Shown here piece after piece: positions 55,580 to 64,000 of a stretch of 64,000 nt of DNA. Position numbers and translations under genes: made by a program. The stretch is from NCBI RefSeq assembly GCF_042434745.1, contig NZ_JBHLSS010000127.1. The stretch is one strand, 5' to 3'. Each line of letters opens with the position of its first letter. Position 1 is the first letter of the stretch. The notes beneath the pieces were generated by a model, which saw only the letters and a list, made by a program, of their open reading frames with translations, did not search any database and was not told the DNA's origin. Source of the DNA: Azotobacter paspali (GTDB taxonomy: Bacteria; Pseudomonadota; Gammaproteobacteria; Pseudomonadales; Pseudomonadaceae).

Positions 55580-56304
55580 TGGCCACCCTCAAAGCCCAGC
55601 ATTTGGCCAAAAGCTACAAGGGCCGTCAGGTCGTCCGCGACGTCAGCCTCTCGATCGAGAGCGGCCAGATCGTCGGCCTGCTCGGTCCCAACGGCGCCGG
55701 CAAGACCACCTGTTTCTACATGATCGTCGGCCTGGTCCGTGCCGATCAGGGGCGTATCCTGGTCGACCAGGACGATGTAACCCATCTCCCCATGCACGGC
55801 CGCGCCCGGGTGGGTATCGGCTACCTGCCCCAGGAGGCTTCGATCTTCCGCAAGCTCACGGTGGCCGACAACATCATGGCGATTCTCGAAACGCGCAAGG
55901 ATCTCGACAAAGAAGGCCGCCGCCAGGCACTCGAAGCCCTGCTGCAGGAGTTCCACATCAGCCATATTCGCGACAGCCTCGGCATGAGCCTCTCCGGCGG
56001 CGAACGGCGTCGCGTCGAGATCGCCCGCGCCCTGGCCACTACACCGAAGTTCATCCTGCTCGACGAACCCTTTGCCGGTGTCGACCCGATCTCGGTGAAC
56101 GACATCAAGCAGATCATCCACCACCTCAAGAACAAGGGCATCGGCGTCCTGATCACCGACCATAATGTCCGTGAAACGCTGGATATCTGCGAAACCGCCT
56201 ACATCGTCAACGACGGACAATTGATAGCCGAAGGCGACGCCGAGGCCGTCCTTACCAACAAACTGGTGCAGGAGGTCTATCTCGGCCACGAATTCCGACT
56301 ATGA
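55579..56304 (+). CDS. lptB: LPS export ABC transporter ATPase LptB (241 aa)
   Basis: Cytoplasmic ATPase that powers LPS extraction by LptFG (encoded elsewhere). Walker A is GLLGPNGAGKTTCFYMIVG near 32-50, signature SLSGGERRRVEIARALA, Walker B FILLDEPFAGVDPISV and the H-loop ITDHNVRETLDI. It is translationally coupled to lptA by a one-base overlap and precedes rpoN by 131 bases. Confidence 0.98.
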   Translation: MATLKAQHLAKSYKGRQVVRDVSLSIESGQIVGLLGPNGAGKTTCFYMIVGLVRADQGRILVDQDDVTHLPMHGRARVGIGYLPQEASIFRKLTVADNIMAILETRKDLDKEGRRQALEALLQEFHISHIRDSLGMSLSGGERRRVEIARALATTPKFILLDEPFAGVDPISVNDIKQIIHHLKNKGIGVLITDHNVRETLDICETAYIVNDGQLIAEGDAEAVLTNKLVQEVYLGHEFRL

Positions 56305-56342
56305 GACGCTCCACAGAGTGGGATAGACCAGTCAAATTCCGT

Positions 56343-56348
56343 TATAAT
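56343..56348 (+). promoter_or_regulatory. Candidate -10 element of rpoN
   Basis: TATAAT lies 88 bases before the rpoN ATG in the 131-bp lptB-rpoN gap; no good -35 was found. It suggests that rpoN can be transcribed apart from the lpt genes. Confidence 0.4.
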
Positions 56349-56435
56349 CAGGCATAGAATTTGCTTTAAGAGGGCGCATCGTCGCCTCGTAGTGATTGAC
56401 GCGAATGCTTCGGCAAATATGGTGCTTCCTACAAT

Positions 56436-57944
56436 ATGAAACCATCGCTAGTCCTTAAGATGGGGCAGCAGCTGACGATGACCCCGCAGCTGCAACAAGC
56501 CATCCGTCTGCTTCAATTGTCGACCCTGGATCTGCAGCAGGAAATCCAGGAGGCCCTCGATTCCAATCCCATGCTGGAGCGTCAGGAGGACGCCGAGGAC
56601 TACGACAGCCCGGATATGCTGGGCGAGCATGGAGACCAGTCGACGCTCGACACCACGCCAGGCTCTTACCAGGAAGGCTACGAGGGTGGGGCGGCTAGCG
56701 AGGATGGCGGTACCCTCGAAGAGGGCGACTGGCACGAGCGGATTCCCAGCGAGCTGCCGGTAGATACCGCCTGGGAAGACATCTACCAGACCAGTGCCAG
56801 CAACCTGCCGAGTACCGATGAAGACGAGTGGGACTTCACCACCCGCACCTCCACGGGCGAGAGCCTGCAGAGCCATCTGCTCTGGCAGTTGAACCTGACC
56901 CCAATGTCGGATACCGATCGCCTGATCGCCGTTACTCTGATCGACAGCATCAACAGCGACGGCTATCTGGAGGCCGCCCTAGAGGAAATTCTCGCCTCTC
57001 TGGACCCGGAATTGGAAGTCGAACTCGACGAAGTGGAAATGGTGCTGCGCCGCATCCAGCAATTCGAACCGACCGGGATCGCTGCCCGCGACCTCAGCGA
57101 ATCGCTGCTGCTGCAACTGCGCCAGCTACCGCCCGATACCCCCTGGCTGGAAGAGGCGAAACGACTGGCCAAGGACTATCTTGACTTGCTGGGTAACCGC
57201 GACTTCACCCAGTTGATGCGACGCATGAAACTCAAGGAAGAAGAATTGCGTCCAGTGATCGAGCTGATCCAGAGCCTCAACCCTCGTCCCGGAGCCCAGA
57301 TCGAGAGCAGCGAGCCCGAATATGTCGTGCCTGACGTCATCGTGCGCAAGCACAACGATCGCTGGCTGGTGGAGCTCAATCAGGAGGCGGTGCCGCGCCT
57401 GCGCATCAACCCTCATTACGCAGGCTTCATCAGACGCGCCGACGCCAGCGCCGACAACACCTTCATGCGCAACCAACTGCAGGAGGCGCGCTGGTTCATC
57501 AAAAGCCTGCAAAGTCGCAACGAAACCTTGATGAAGGTTTCGACCCAAATCGTCGAGCACCAACGCGGCTTTCTCGACTACGGCGAAGAGGCCATGAAAC
57601 CGCTGGTGCTGCATGATATCGCCGAGGCTGTCGGCATGCACGAATCGACCATCTCCAGGGTCACCACCCAGAAATACATGCATACTCCACGCGGTATTTA
57701 CGAGCTGAAGTACTTCTTTTCCAGTCACGTCAGTACCGCCGAAGGCGGTGAGTGCTCGTCCACGGCCATCCGCGCCATCATCAAAAAATTGATTGCGGCG
57801 GAAAATCCGAAAAAGCCATTGAGCGACAGCAAGATCGCTGGTTTACTGGAAGAACAAGGCATACAGGTGGCTCGCCGTACAGTTGCCAAATACCGGGAAT
57901 CGCTCAGTATTGCACCTTCCAGCGAACGCAAGCGGCTTATGTAA
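56436..57944 (+). CDS. rpoN: RNA polymerase sigma-54 factor RpoN (502 aa)
   Basis: Sigma factor for -24/-12 promoters, controlling nitrogen metabolism, flagella and other accessory functions with enhancer-binding activators. Region I is Gln/Leu-rich (SLVLKMGQQLTMTPQLQQAIRLLQLS, key LQQAIRLL). Region II is acidic and variable (about 50-125). Region III carries the core-binding domain and a helix-turn-helix (DIAEAVGMHESTISRVT). The RpoN box ARRTVAKYRE at 479-488 reads the -24 element. The 502-residue length resembles pseudomonad and Azotobacter proteins. Confidence 0.99.
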   Translation: MKPSLVLKMGQQLTMTPQLQQAIRLLQLSTLDLQQEIQEALDSNPMLERQEDAEDYDSPDMLGEHGDQSTLDTTPGSYQEGYEGGAASEDGGTLEEGDWHERIPSELPVDTAWEDIYQTSASNLPSTDEDEWDFTTRTSTGESLQSHLLWQLNLTPMSDTDRLIAVTLIDSINSDGYLEAALEEILASLDPELEVELDEVEMVLRRIQQFEPTGIAARDLSESLLLQLRQLPPDTPWLEEAKRLAKDYLDLLGNRDFTQLMRRMKLKEEELRPVIELIQSLNPRPGAQIESSEPEYVVPDVIVRKHNDRWLVELNQEAVPRLRINPHYAGFIRRADASADNTFMRNQLQEARWFIKSLQSRNETLMKVSTQIVEHQRGFLDYGEEAMKPLVLHDIAEAVGMHESTISRVTTQKYMHTPRGIYELKYFFSSHVSTAEGGECSSTAIRAIIKKLIAAENPKKPLSDSKIAGLLEEQGIQVARRTVAKYRESLSIAPSSERKRLM

Positions 57945-58063
57945 CGGGACGGGATCGGGTTTGCCCATTGCGCCGGCAGCAACCGTCCGGCGCCTCACCC
58001 GAAGCAGCGTATACCGGTAGCAGGCCCGTCAGCCTGCATCAAATAGAAACAAGGAGAAGCGGT

Positions 58064-58372
58064 ATGCAAGTCAACATCAGTGGACATCAACTGGATGTGA
58101 CCGACGCCCTGCGCGACTATGTCGAGGAGAAGATCAGCCGGCTCGAACGCCATTTCGACCGCATCACCAGTGTTCAGGTGATCATGACGGTCGAGAAGCT
58201 CAAGCAAAAGATCGAAGCGACCCTGCATGTCTCTGGCGCCGAAGTGGTCGCCAATGCCGAGCACGAAGACATGTATGCGGCCATCGACCTGCTGGCCGAC
58301 AAGCTTGATCGCCAACTGATCAAGCATAAGGAAAAGCAGATCGAACGCCAGCAGGGCGCAACGGCCCGCTGA
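58064..58372 (+). CDS. hpf: Ribosome hibernation-promoting factor HPF, short form (102 aa)
   Basis: Short HPF/YfiA-family protein that binds the 30S decoding centre and helps form 100S ribosomes in stationary phase. The domain begins MQVNISGHQLDVTDALRDYVEEKISRLERHFD and ends with KLDRQLIKHKEKQIER. No long-HPF dimerisation domain is present, so 100S formation would also need a partner such as RMF. AAGGAG fixes the ATG at 58064. It lies 119 bases after rpoN, the classic location. Confidence 0.96.
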   Translation: MQVNISGHQLDVTDALRDYVEEKISRLERHFDRITSVQVIMTVEKLKQKIEATLHVSGAEVVANAEHEDMYAAIDLLADKLDRQLIKHKEKQIERQQGATAR

Positions 58373-58384
58373 CTCTCCTGCCCC

Positions 58385-58849
58385 ATGATCAGACTCGAAG
58401 ACATTCTGACCCCCGGCCGTTCCCTGGTGAACGTGCCGGGAGGAAGCAAGAAACGCGCTCTCGAATACATAGCCAATCTGGTCGCCCGCGAAATGCCCGA
58501 TCTGAATCAGCAGATGATTTTCGAGAACCTGATTGCCCGTGAAAAACTGGGCTCGACCGGTTTCGGTAACGGCATCGCCATTCCTCATTGCCGCCTGCCC
58601 GGCTGTCCTGCCCCGATCAGTGTCCTGCTGCGACTGGATGCGCCGATCGACTTCGATGCCATCGATGGCGCTCCGGTAGACCTTTTGTTCGTTCTGCTGG
58701 TGCCGGAAGCCGCCACCGACGAGCATCTGCAATTGCTCCGCCAGATTGCCAGCATGCTTGATCGTAGCGAGGTGCGCGAGCGCCTGCGCCAAGTCGAGAG
58801 CAGCGAAGCCCTTTACCAGGTGGTCGCGGACGCACAGAAGAGCCTGTAA
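58385..58849 (+). CDS. ptsN: Nitrogen PTS EIIA component PtsN (154 aa)
   Basis: EIIA-Ntr, the terminal phosphate acceptor of the nitrogen phosphotransferase system; it regulates K+ uptake, carbon storage and sigma-54-linked functions rather than sugar transport. The phosphorylated His is His68 in GIAIPHCRL. The fold is a single PTS EIIA type 2 domain of standard length. It lies 12 bases after hpf and before rapZ and ptsO. Confidence 0.97.
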   Translation: MIRLEDILTPGRSLVNVPGGSKKRALEYIANLVAREMPDLNQQMIFENLIAREKLGSTGFGNGIAIPHCRLPGCPAPISVLLRLDAPIDFDAIDGAPVDLLFVLLVPEAATDEHLQLLRQIASMLDRSEVRERLRQVESSEALYQVVADAQKSL

Positions 58850-58944
58850 AGTTTTCACCGGAATGCGGAGGTTCGTCGGCCGTGAACGAGCAAATTGGCA
58901 ACCCAGCTTTCGGCATTCATGCCTGACGACGGAAAGCCCTCATC

Positions 58945-59802
58945 ATGCGCATGATCATCGTCAGTGGCCGCTCTGGCTCCGGTAAAAGCACTGCCCTCAA
59001 CGTGCTGGAGGACAACGGCTTCTTCTGCATCGACAACCTGCCGGCGGTTCTGCTTCCCGAGCTGGCCGAGCGGGCGCTGTTGCATACCGAACTGCTCGAG
59101 CCACAGGTCGCCGTATCCATCGACGCACGCAACCTGCCCAGCCAGTTGAAACGCTTCCCCGAACTGCTCGCCGAAGTGCGCACCCGTTATATTCTCTGCG
59201 ACCTGCTCTACCTGGATGCCGACGACAAAACCCTACTCAAGCGCTTCTCGGAAACCCGCCGGCGCCACCCGCTGACCAATGAGAATCGCTCGCTGGCCGA
59301 AGCGATCCGCGACGAAGGCCGTTTACTCACACCGATCAAGGACCTGGCCGATCTGAAGATCGACACGACCCATCTCAATCTTTACCAGTTGCGCGACACG
59401 CTCAAGCTGCGTTTGCTGAACAAGCCGGAACCGGGAACGGCCTTTCTGATCGAATCCTTCGGTTTCAAGAAGGGAATGCCAGTGGATGCGGATCTGGTAT
59501 TCGATGTGCGCTGTCTGCCCAACCCCTACTGGAAACCGGATCTGCGCGATTTTTCCGGCCTGGACCAACCGGTCGTCGACTACCTCGCCGTCCAGCCGGA
59601 CGTCGAAGAGATGTATCAGGACATCCTGACCTATTTGCAGAAATGGCTACCCCGCTTCGCCGCCAGCAACCGCGCTTATGTCACTATCGCGATCGGATGC
59701 ACGGGCGGCCACCACCGTTCGGTCTACCTGGCCGATCGGCTCGGCGAAGCCTTGAAGCAGTCACTTAAGAACGTTCAGGTTCGCCACCGCGACCTTTGCT
59801 GA
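58945..59802 (+). CDS. rapZ: RNase adapter protein RapZ (285 aa)
   Basis: P-loop protein that binds small RNAs. In E. coli it directs RNase E to GlmZ and so controls GlmS and amino-sugar supply. Walker A is GRSGSGKS at 8-15. The C-terminal domain, which binds RNA and glucosamine-6-phosphate, has ITIAIGCTGGHHRSVYLADRL-type sequence (key GCTGGHHRS near residue 252). Its place inside the nitrogen PTS cluster is conserved. It follows ptsN by 95 bases and precedes ptsO by 21. Confidence 0.97.
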   Translation: MRMIIVSGRSGSGKSTALNVLEDNGFFCIDNLPAVLLPELAERALLHTELLEPQVAVSIDARNLPSQLKRFPELLAEVRTRYILCDLLYLDADDKTLLKRFSETRRRHPLTNENRSLAEAIRDEGRLLTPIKDLADLKIDTTHLNLYQLRDTLKLRLLNKPEPGTAFLIESFGFKKGMPVDADLVFDVRCLPNPYWKPDLRDFSGLDQPVVDYLAVQPDVEEMYQDILTYLQKWLPRFAASNRAYVTIAIGCTGGHHRSVYLADRLGEALKQSLKNVQVRHRDLC

Positions 59803-59823
59803 CGCTGAAGGATGGATAACGCG

Positions 59824-60096
59824 ATGCCCGCCTGCGAAGTCACCATCATCAACAAGCTCGGGCTGCATGCCCGGGCAGCCGCCAAGTTCGTCGGCATCGC
59901 CGGACGCTATGCCTGCGCGGTACGCATCGGCCGCACGCCGGAGAACTTGGTCGATGGCAAGAGCATTATGGCAGTCATGATGCTGGCCGCCGGCAAAGGA
60001 ACGGTCATTCACCTGCATACGGAAGGCGAGCAGGACAGGGAGGCGCTGGAGGCCCTGGTCCAACTGATCAACAATCGCTTCGACGAAGACGAATGA
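59824..60096 (+). CDS. ptsO: Nitrogen PTS phosphocarrier NPr (PtsO, 90 aa)
   Basis: HPr-like carrier that passes phosphate from PtsP to PtsN. The active-site His is His15 in INKLGLHARAAAKF, and Ser47 sits where HPr has its regulatory serine (VDGKSIMAV). ATG 59824 gives the standard MPACEVTI start with GGAT-type spacing. An ATG at 59812 lies too close to the AAGG site. It ends the plus-strand block. Confidence 0.95.
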   Translation: MPACEVTIINKLGLHARAAAKFVGIAGRYACAVRIGRTPENLVDGKSIMAVMMLAAGKGTVIHLHTEGEQDREALEALVQLINNRFDEDE

Positions 60097-60153
60097 CGCC
60101 GCCCCACTACCGCCGGGAGCTCCGACGGTAGCCATTCGGCTCGGCGCCACCGC

Positions 60154-61500
60154 TCAGCTTCCCGCCAGGGTCATCCGCTCCACGAGCACCGAACCGGTGC
60201 AGATGTTGCTGCGATACTCCAAATCGTTACCGACCGCGACAATCCGTCGGAACATGTCACGCAGATTGCCGGCGATGGTCACTTCCTGGACCGGATACTG
60301 GATCTCGCCGTTCTCAACCCAGAAACCACCGGCACCACGGGAGTAATCGCCGGTCACCAGGTTGAGCCCCTGCCCCATCAGCTCGGTCAATAGCAATCCA
60401 CGCCCCATGCGGCGAATCAGTGCGGCCTGATTCTCATCGCCATGGGTCACGAACAGGTTGTGCACTCCACCGGCATTGGCCGTGCTCGGCATACCCAGCT
60501 TGCGTCCCGAATAGGTTCCCAAGGCATAGCTGGCCAAACGCCCCTGCTCGACGAAATGCTTGGTGCGGGTCGGTAATCCGTCAGCGTCGAAGGCAGCGCT
60601 GCCCAACGCACGGGGAATATGCGGGCGCTCGTCGAGACTCAACCACTCGGGAAACAACTGCTCGCCAAGGGCTCCTTCGAGAAAAGAGGCATGCCGATAG
60701 AGATTGCCACCGGTAATGGCGGCGATGAAATGCCCGAACAGGCCGGTAGCCAGTTCGGCGGAGAACAGCACCGGTACCTCACAGGTCGGCACCGGCCGCG
60801 CGCCGAGACGACGCACAGCCCGCTCCGCCGCCTGCCGACCGATCGTCTGCGGATCGGCCAGCGCCTCGCCAATCCGGTTGACGTCATACCAGTAGTCGCG
60901 CTGCATCTGGCCTTTGCCTTCGGCGATCATCACGCAACTGAGACTGTGCCGGGTACTGGCATAGCCGCCGACGAAGCCATGGCTGTTACCGTAGACGCGG
61001 CATCCCTGGTGCGAATTGAGCGAAGTGCCGTCGGCATTGCGAATCCGCGGATCGGCGGCAAAGGCCGCCGCCTCGCATTCCAGCGCACGCTCGATGGCCT
61101 GCTCGGGAACGATCGCCCAAGGATGGAAGAGATCCAGTTCCGGTAGCTCGTCCGGCATCAGGCTAGCGTCCGGCAAACCAGCGCAGTCGTCCTCAGAGGC
61201 GTGCCGGGCGATCGCCAACGCGGCGGCCACGGTTTCCCGGATCGCCTCCTCGCCCGTCGCCGAAGTGCTCGCCGAGCCCTTGCGCTGACCCAGATAGAGG
61301 GTGATACCGAACCCCTGGTCGCGATTGAACTCGACGGTCTCCACCTCACCCTGACGCACCGTGGTGGACAGGCCCTGCTCGATGGATACGGATACTTCGC
61401 AGGCCGTGGCACCCTGCCGCGCGCTTTCGGCGAGTATCCGCTCGACCTTGGCCCGCAACTCCGGTAGCGCCTGCGGACCTACCATTTCTGCTGGATTCAT
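60154..61500 (-). CDS. pmbA: Metalloprotease-related protein PmbA / TldE (448 aa)
   Basis: Partner of TldD in a heterodimeric protease that matures peptides such as microcins and turns over the CcdA antitoxin in E. coli. PmbA (TldE) lacks the zinc-binding HExxxH motif, and none is seen here. The N-terminal CEVSVSIEQGLSTTVRQGEVETVEFNRDQGFGITLY and the late NGEIQYPVQEVTIAGNLRDMF and GSVLVERMTLAGS segments mark the U62 fold. It is divergent from darP; tldD lies two genes away. Confidence 0.96.
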   Translation of the reverse strand: MNPAEMVGPQALPELRAKVERILAESARQGATACEVSVSIEQGLSTTVRQGEVETVEFNRDQGFGITLYLGQRKGSASTSATGEEAIRETVAAALAIARHASEDDCAGLPDASLMPDELPELDLFHPWAIVPEQAIERALECEAAAFAADPRIRNADGTSLNSHQGCRVYGNSHGFVGGYASTRHSLSCVMIAEGKGQMQRDYWYDVNRIGEALADPQTIGRQAAERAVRRLGARPVPTCEVPVLFSAELATGLFGHFIAAITGGNLYRHASFLEGALGEQLFPEWLSLDERPHIPRALGSAAFDADGLPTRTKHFVEQGRLASYALGTYSGRKLGMPSTANAGGVHNLFVTHGDENQAALIRRMGRGLLLTELMGQGLNLVTGDYSRGAGGFWVENGEIQYPVQEVTIAGNLRDMFRRIVAVGNDLEYRSNICTGSVLVERMTLAGS

Positions 61501-61577
61501 AACTACTCCTGTCAGGTCCGGGCCAGTCGCTCCGGAGCTGCTGTTATCATGGCGGCCTGTATCTCTGGACCACCACC

Positions 61578-62096
61578 ATGTCTGAATTTCACCAAGACCT
61601 CTCCGAAGAGAAGAGCAAATCCCAGGTCAAGCGCGAGTTGCATGCCCTGCAGGAGCTCGGCGAGCGCCTCGCCGGCCTTAGGCCCGAGCAACTCGATCGC
61701 CTGCCGCTGACCGATGCCCTGCGCCGCGCCCTGCTGGATGCGCCGAAACACACCGCGCACATCGCCCGCAAGCGGCACATCCAGTACATCGGCAAGCTGA
61801 TGCGCGACCAGGACATCGACGCCATTCTCGCCCTCTTCGAGCAGTTGGACGCGTCCAGCCGCCAGTACAACGAGCGCTTTCACGCCCTCGAGCGCTGGCG
61901 TGATCGGCTGCTCGACGGCGGCGACGAAGCGCTCGAGGCCTTCGTCGGCGACTACCCGGACACCGACCGCCAGCACCTGCGCGGCCTGATCCGCCAGGCC
62001 CGCCACGAGGCGGCGCAGAACAAGCCACTGGCCGCCAGCCGCAAGATCTTCAAATACATCCGCGATCTCGACGAAAGCAGGCGCGGGCTTCGCTGA
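61578..62096 (+). CDS. darP: Dual-action ribosomal maturation protein DarP (YjgA, 172 aa)
   Basis: Late 50S assembly factor that binds immature large subunits and smooths peptidyl-transferase-centre maturation. The DUF615 fold appears as SKSQVKRELHALQELGERLAGL, ARKRHIQYIGKLMRDQDI and a C-terminal QNKPLAASRKIFKYIRDLDES. Length is normal. It stands alone between divergent pmbA and convergent tldD, 16 bases from the tldD stop. Confidence 0.95.
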   Translation: MSEFHQDLSEEKSKSQVKRELHALQELGERLAGLRPEQLDRLPLTDALRRALLDAPKHTAHIARKRHIQYIGKLMRDQDIDAILALFEQLDASSRQYNERFHALERWRDRLLDGGDEALEAFVGDYPDTDRQHLRGLIRQARHEAAQNKPLAASRKIFKYIRDLDESRRGLR

Positions 62097-62112
62097 TACC
62101 CCGGCACCGGCC

Positions 62113-63555
62113 TCAGGCCCCGGTACCGCCGACGGTGATCGCATCGATCTTCAGGGTGGGCTGGCCGACCCCTACCGGGACCGACTGACCGTCCTTGCCA
62201 CAGGTGCCGACACCGCTATCGAGCGCCAAGTCGTTGCCAACCATGGAAACCCGAGTCATCACCTCCGGACCATTGCCAATCAGGGTCGCCCCCTTGACCG
62301 GTGCCGTGATCCGGCCATCCTCGATCAGGTAGGCCTCGCTGGTGGAGAAGACAAACTTGCCACTGGTGATGTCTACCTGGCCGCCGCCCAGGCTGGCGCA
62401 ATAAATCCCCTTCTTCACCGAGGCGATGATCTCCTCGGGCTCGCTTTCCCCGGCCAGCATGTAGGTATTGGTCATGCGCGGCATCGGTAGGTGCGAATAG
62501 GACTCGCGGCGACCGTTGCCGGTCGGCATCACGCCCATCAGCCGGGCATTCAACTTGTCCTGCATGTAACCGCGTAAAATGCCGTTCTCGATCAGCGTGG
62601 TGCATTGGGTCGGCGTGCCCTCGTCGTCCAGGCTGAGCGAGCCGCGCCGGCCGGCCAAGGTGCCGTCGTCGACGATGGTGCACAGGCTGGAAGCTACCTG
62701 CTCGCCGATCCGGCCACTGTAGGCCGAGCTGCCTTTGCGGTTGAAATCCCCTTCCAGTCCATGGCCAACCGCCTCGTGCAGCAGCACGCCGGACCAGCCC
62801 GGACCGAGTACCACTGGCAACGTACCGGCCGGCGCCGGGATCGTTTCGAGGTTGACCAGCGCCTGGCGCACGGCCTCGCGGGCATAGCCCATGGCACGTT
62901 CCTCGTCGAGGAATAAACGGTAGTCGGTGCGTCCGCCGCCACCGTGCCCGCCGCGCTCGCGACGACCATTCTGCTCGACGATGACACTGACGTTGAAACG
63001 CACCAGCGGACGCACGTCGGCACCCAGGCTGCCGTCGCTGGCAGCGATCAAGATGTGCTCCCAGGCGCCGGCCAGACTTACGGTGACCTGCTTGATGCGC
63101 GGGTCCAGCGACCGAGTGGCGGCATCGACGCGCTTGAGCAGCTCGACCTTCGCAGCCCGATCGATCACCTCCAGCGGATTGTCGGCTGCATAGAGACGCG
63201 TCACCGACGCTCCGCTAAAAGCCTGAACACGGCCCGCCTGCCCGTTACGGGCGATCGAACGCGCCGCCTGGGCCGCCTGACGCAACGCCTCGCCGGTGAT
63301 CGCGTTGCTGTAGGCGAATCCGGTCTTCTCGCCGGACTGAGCGCGCGCACCGACGCCCTGGTCGAGATGGAAGCTGCCCTCCTTGACGATACCGTCCTCT
63401 AGCACCCAGGACTCGGATATCTGGCTCTGAAAATACAGATCGGCCGCGTCGATGCCGGGGCCGGCCAGTTCGCCGAGCAGCGCCGGCAAGGCATCGAGAT
63501 CCAGACCACCGGGGCTCAGCAACTGCTGGCTGACGGGTAACAACAACTCGCTCAT
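62113..63555 (-). CDS. tldD: Metalloprotease TldD (480 aa)
   Basis: Catalytic half of the TldD/PmbA protease. The zinc motif is LLHEAVGHGLEGDF, an HExxxH near residue 263. The N-terminal YFQSQISESWVLEDGIVKEGSF and the C-terminal GTCGKDGQSVPVGVGQPTLKI are typical. ATG 63555 has GGAG upstream and starts two bases past the nitrilase stop, so the two are probably coupled. A longer frame to 63795 reads through that gene. Confidence 0.97.
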   Translation of the reverse strand: MSELLLPVSQQLLSPGGLDLDALPALLGELAGPGIDAADLYFQSQISESWVLEDGIVKEGSFHLDQGVGARAQSGEKTGFAYSNAITGEALRQAAQAARSIARNGQAGRVQAFSGASVTRLYAADNPLEVIDRAAKVELLKRVDAATRSLDPRIKQVTVSLAGAWEHILIAASDGSLGADVRPLVRFNVSVIVEQNGRRERGGHGGGGRTDYRLFLDEERAMGYAREAVRQALVNLETIPAPAGTLPVVLGPGWSGVLLHEAVGHGLEGDFNRKGSSAYSGRIGEQVASSLCTIVDDGTLAGRRGSLSLDDEGTPTQCTTLIENGILRGYMQDKLNARLMGVMPTGNGRRESYSHLPMPRMTNTYMLAGESEPEEIIASVKKGIYCASLGGGQVDITSGKFVFSTSEAYLIEDGRITAPVKGATLIGNGPEVMTRVSMVGNDLALDSGVGTCGKDGQSVPVGVGQPTLKIDAITVGGTGA

Positions 63556-63557
63556 AT

Positions 63558-64000
63558 TCACTCCATTTCGATCGGCCGCGGCACGGCCGACACTGAAAAT
63601 CGCCGATGGCGCTGCACCGGCATACGCTGACGGATCGCCGCCTGCTCGTCGGCATCCCGGCAGGCCAGCAGTACGCCCTCGCCCTGCGCCTGCTCGGCCA
63701 ACGGCCGCCCCCAGGGATCGACGATAACCGAATGGCCATAGGTTTCCCGAGGGCCGGGATGCCTGCCCCCCTGGGCGGCCGCCAGCAGATAGCACTGAGT
63801 TTCCAGCGCACGCGCACGCACCAGCACATGCCAGTGGGCGGCGCCAGTCACCGCCGTGAAGGCCGAGGGAGCACTGATCAGCTCGGCACCGGCATCGCGC
63901 AGGGCGGCATAGAGTTCGGGGAAGCGCAGGTCGTAGCAGACCGACAGACCGAGCCGACCGACCGGGGTATCCGCCACCACGATCCGCTCGCCATGGGCAT
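63558..64000 (-). CDS. Carbon-nitrogen hydrolase / nitrilase family protein (5' end cut by window)
   Basis: The C-terminal 147 residues of a Nit1/omega-amidase-like nitrilase-superfamily protein. The catalytic Cys is in GLSVCYDLRFPELYAALRDAG. The motif GGRHPGPRETYGHSVIVDPWGRPLAEQ is characteristic of the Nit group, which repairs deaminated glutathione or hydrolyses omega-amides; the exact substrate is inferred only from the family. The frame stays open to the right edge, so the N-terminal part with the catalytic Glu and Lys lies outside. It is upstream of tldD in the same direction. Confidence 0.9.
   Translation of the reverse strand, partial: AHGERIVVADTPVGRLGLSVCYDLRFPELYAALRDAGAELISAPSAFTAVTGAAHWHVLVRARALETQCYLLAAAQGGRHPGPRETYGHSVIVDPWGRPLAEQAQGEGVLLACRDADEQAAIRQRMPVQRHRRFSVSAVPRPIEME

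Noticed and set aside
60105..60135. An inverted repeat CTACCG...CGGTAG between convergent ptsO and pmbA
   Set aside because: The loop is long, no T-run follows on either strand, and it could not be supported as an intrinsic terminator.

Overview
This window is a GC-rich chromosomal segment from a gammaproteobacterium of the family Pseudomonadaceae (Pseudomonas or the closely related Azotobacter group). The evidence is the gene order: Nudix-ThiE fusion, gst, argJ, secA, dciA, lpxC, the ftsZ-to-mraZ division and wall cluster, rnpB, rsmI-lpoA-yraN-diaA-dolP, sspBA, petABC, rplM-rpsI, zapE, trpS, cysDNC, algW, hisCDG-murA, mlaFEDCB, kdsDC-lptCAB-rpoN-hpf-ptsN-rapZ-ptsO and pmbA-darP-tldD. This is the pseudomonad arrangement, and family details agree with it (cysNC fusion, short HisG, split petABC, AlgW-type protease). 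I did not find a marker that fixes the genus or species.

Layout. Positions 1-6,600 hold housekeeping genes: Nudix-ThiE, GST, ArgJ and SecA, all on the minus strand, with the helicase loader dciA divergent from secA. From 24,372 down to 6,628 runs the minus-strand dcw cluster, mraZ-rsmH-ftsL-ftsI-murE-murF-mraY-murD-ftsW-murG-murC-ddlB-ftsQ-ftsA-ftsZ, followed by lpxC. Most junctions are 1-11 base overlaps, so it is probably one translationally coupled transcript. It starts at a clear sigma-70 promoter followed by four MraZ boxes on an exact 10-bp period. RNase P RNA lies just upstream of that promoter region.

Positions 25,000-29,500 hold rsmI, then lpoA-yraN-diaA-dolP on the opposite strand (envelope and replication-timing genes in the same order as in E. 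coli). Positions 29,500-34,400 hold sspAB, the cytochrome bc1 operon and the L13/S9 operon. Positions 34,600-43,400 hold endonuclease V, zapE, trpS, an alpha/beta hydrolase, zapG, the sulfate-activation genes and a NIF3 protein. Positions 43,500-52,700 hold algW, then histidine genes, murA, ibaG and the Mla lipid-transport operon.

Positions 52,900-60,100 form a plus-strand block in which Kdo synthesis, LPS export, sigma-54 and the nitrogen PTS lie in series. The window ends with pmbA, darP, tldD and a nitrilase-family gene cut by the right edge.

No mobile elements, tRNAs, rRNAs, CRISPR arrays, phage genes or defence islands were seen. I found no undescribed multi-gene system. The points most worth a second look are small: a tandem YegP-like tail on TrpRS, a ThiE-like domain that seems to have lost its catalytic residues, an in-phase MraZ operator, an unexplained inverted repeat in an AT-rich spacer, and endonuclease V placed between rplM and zapE.
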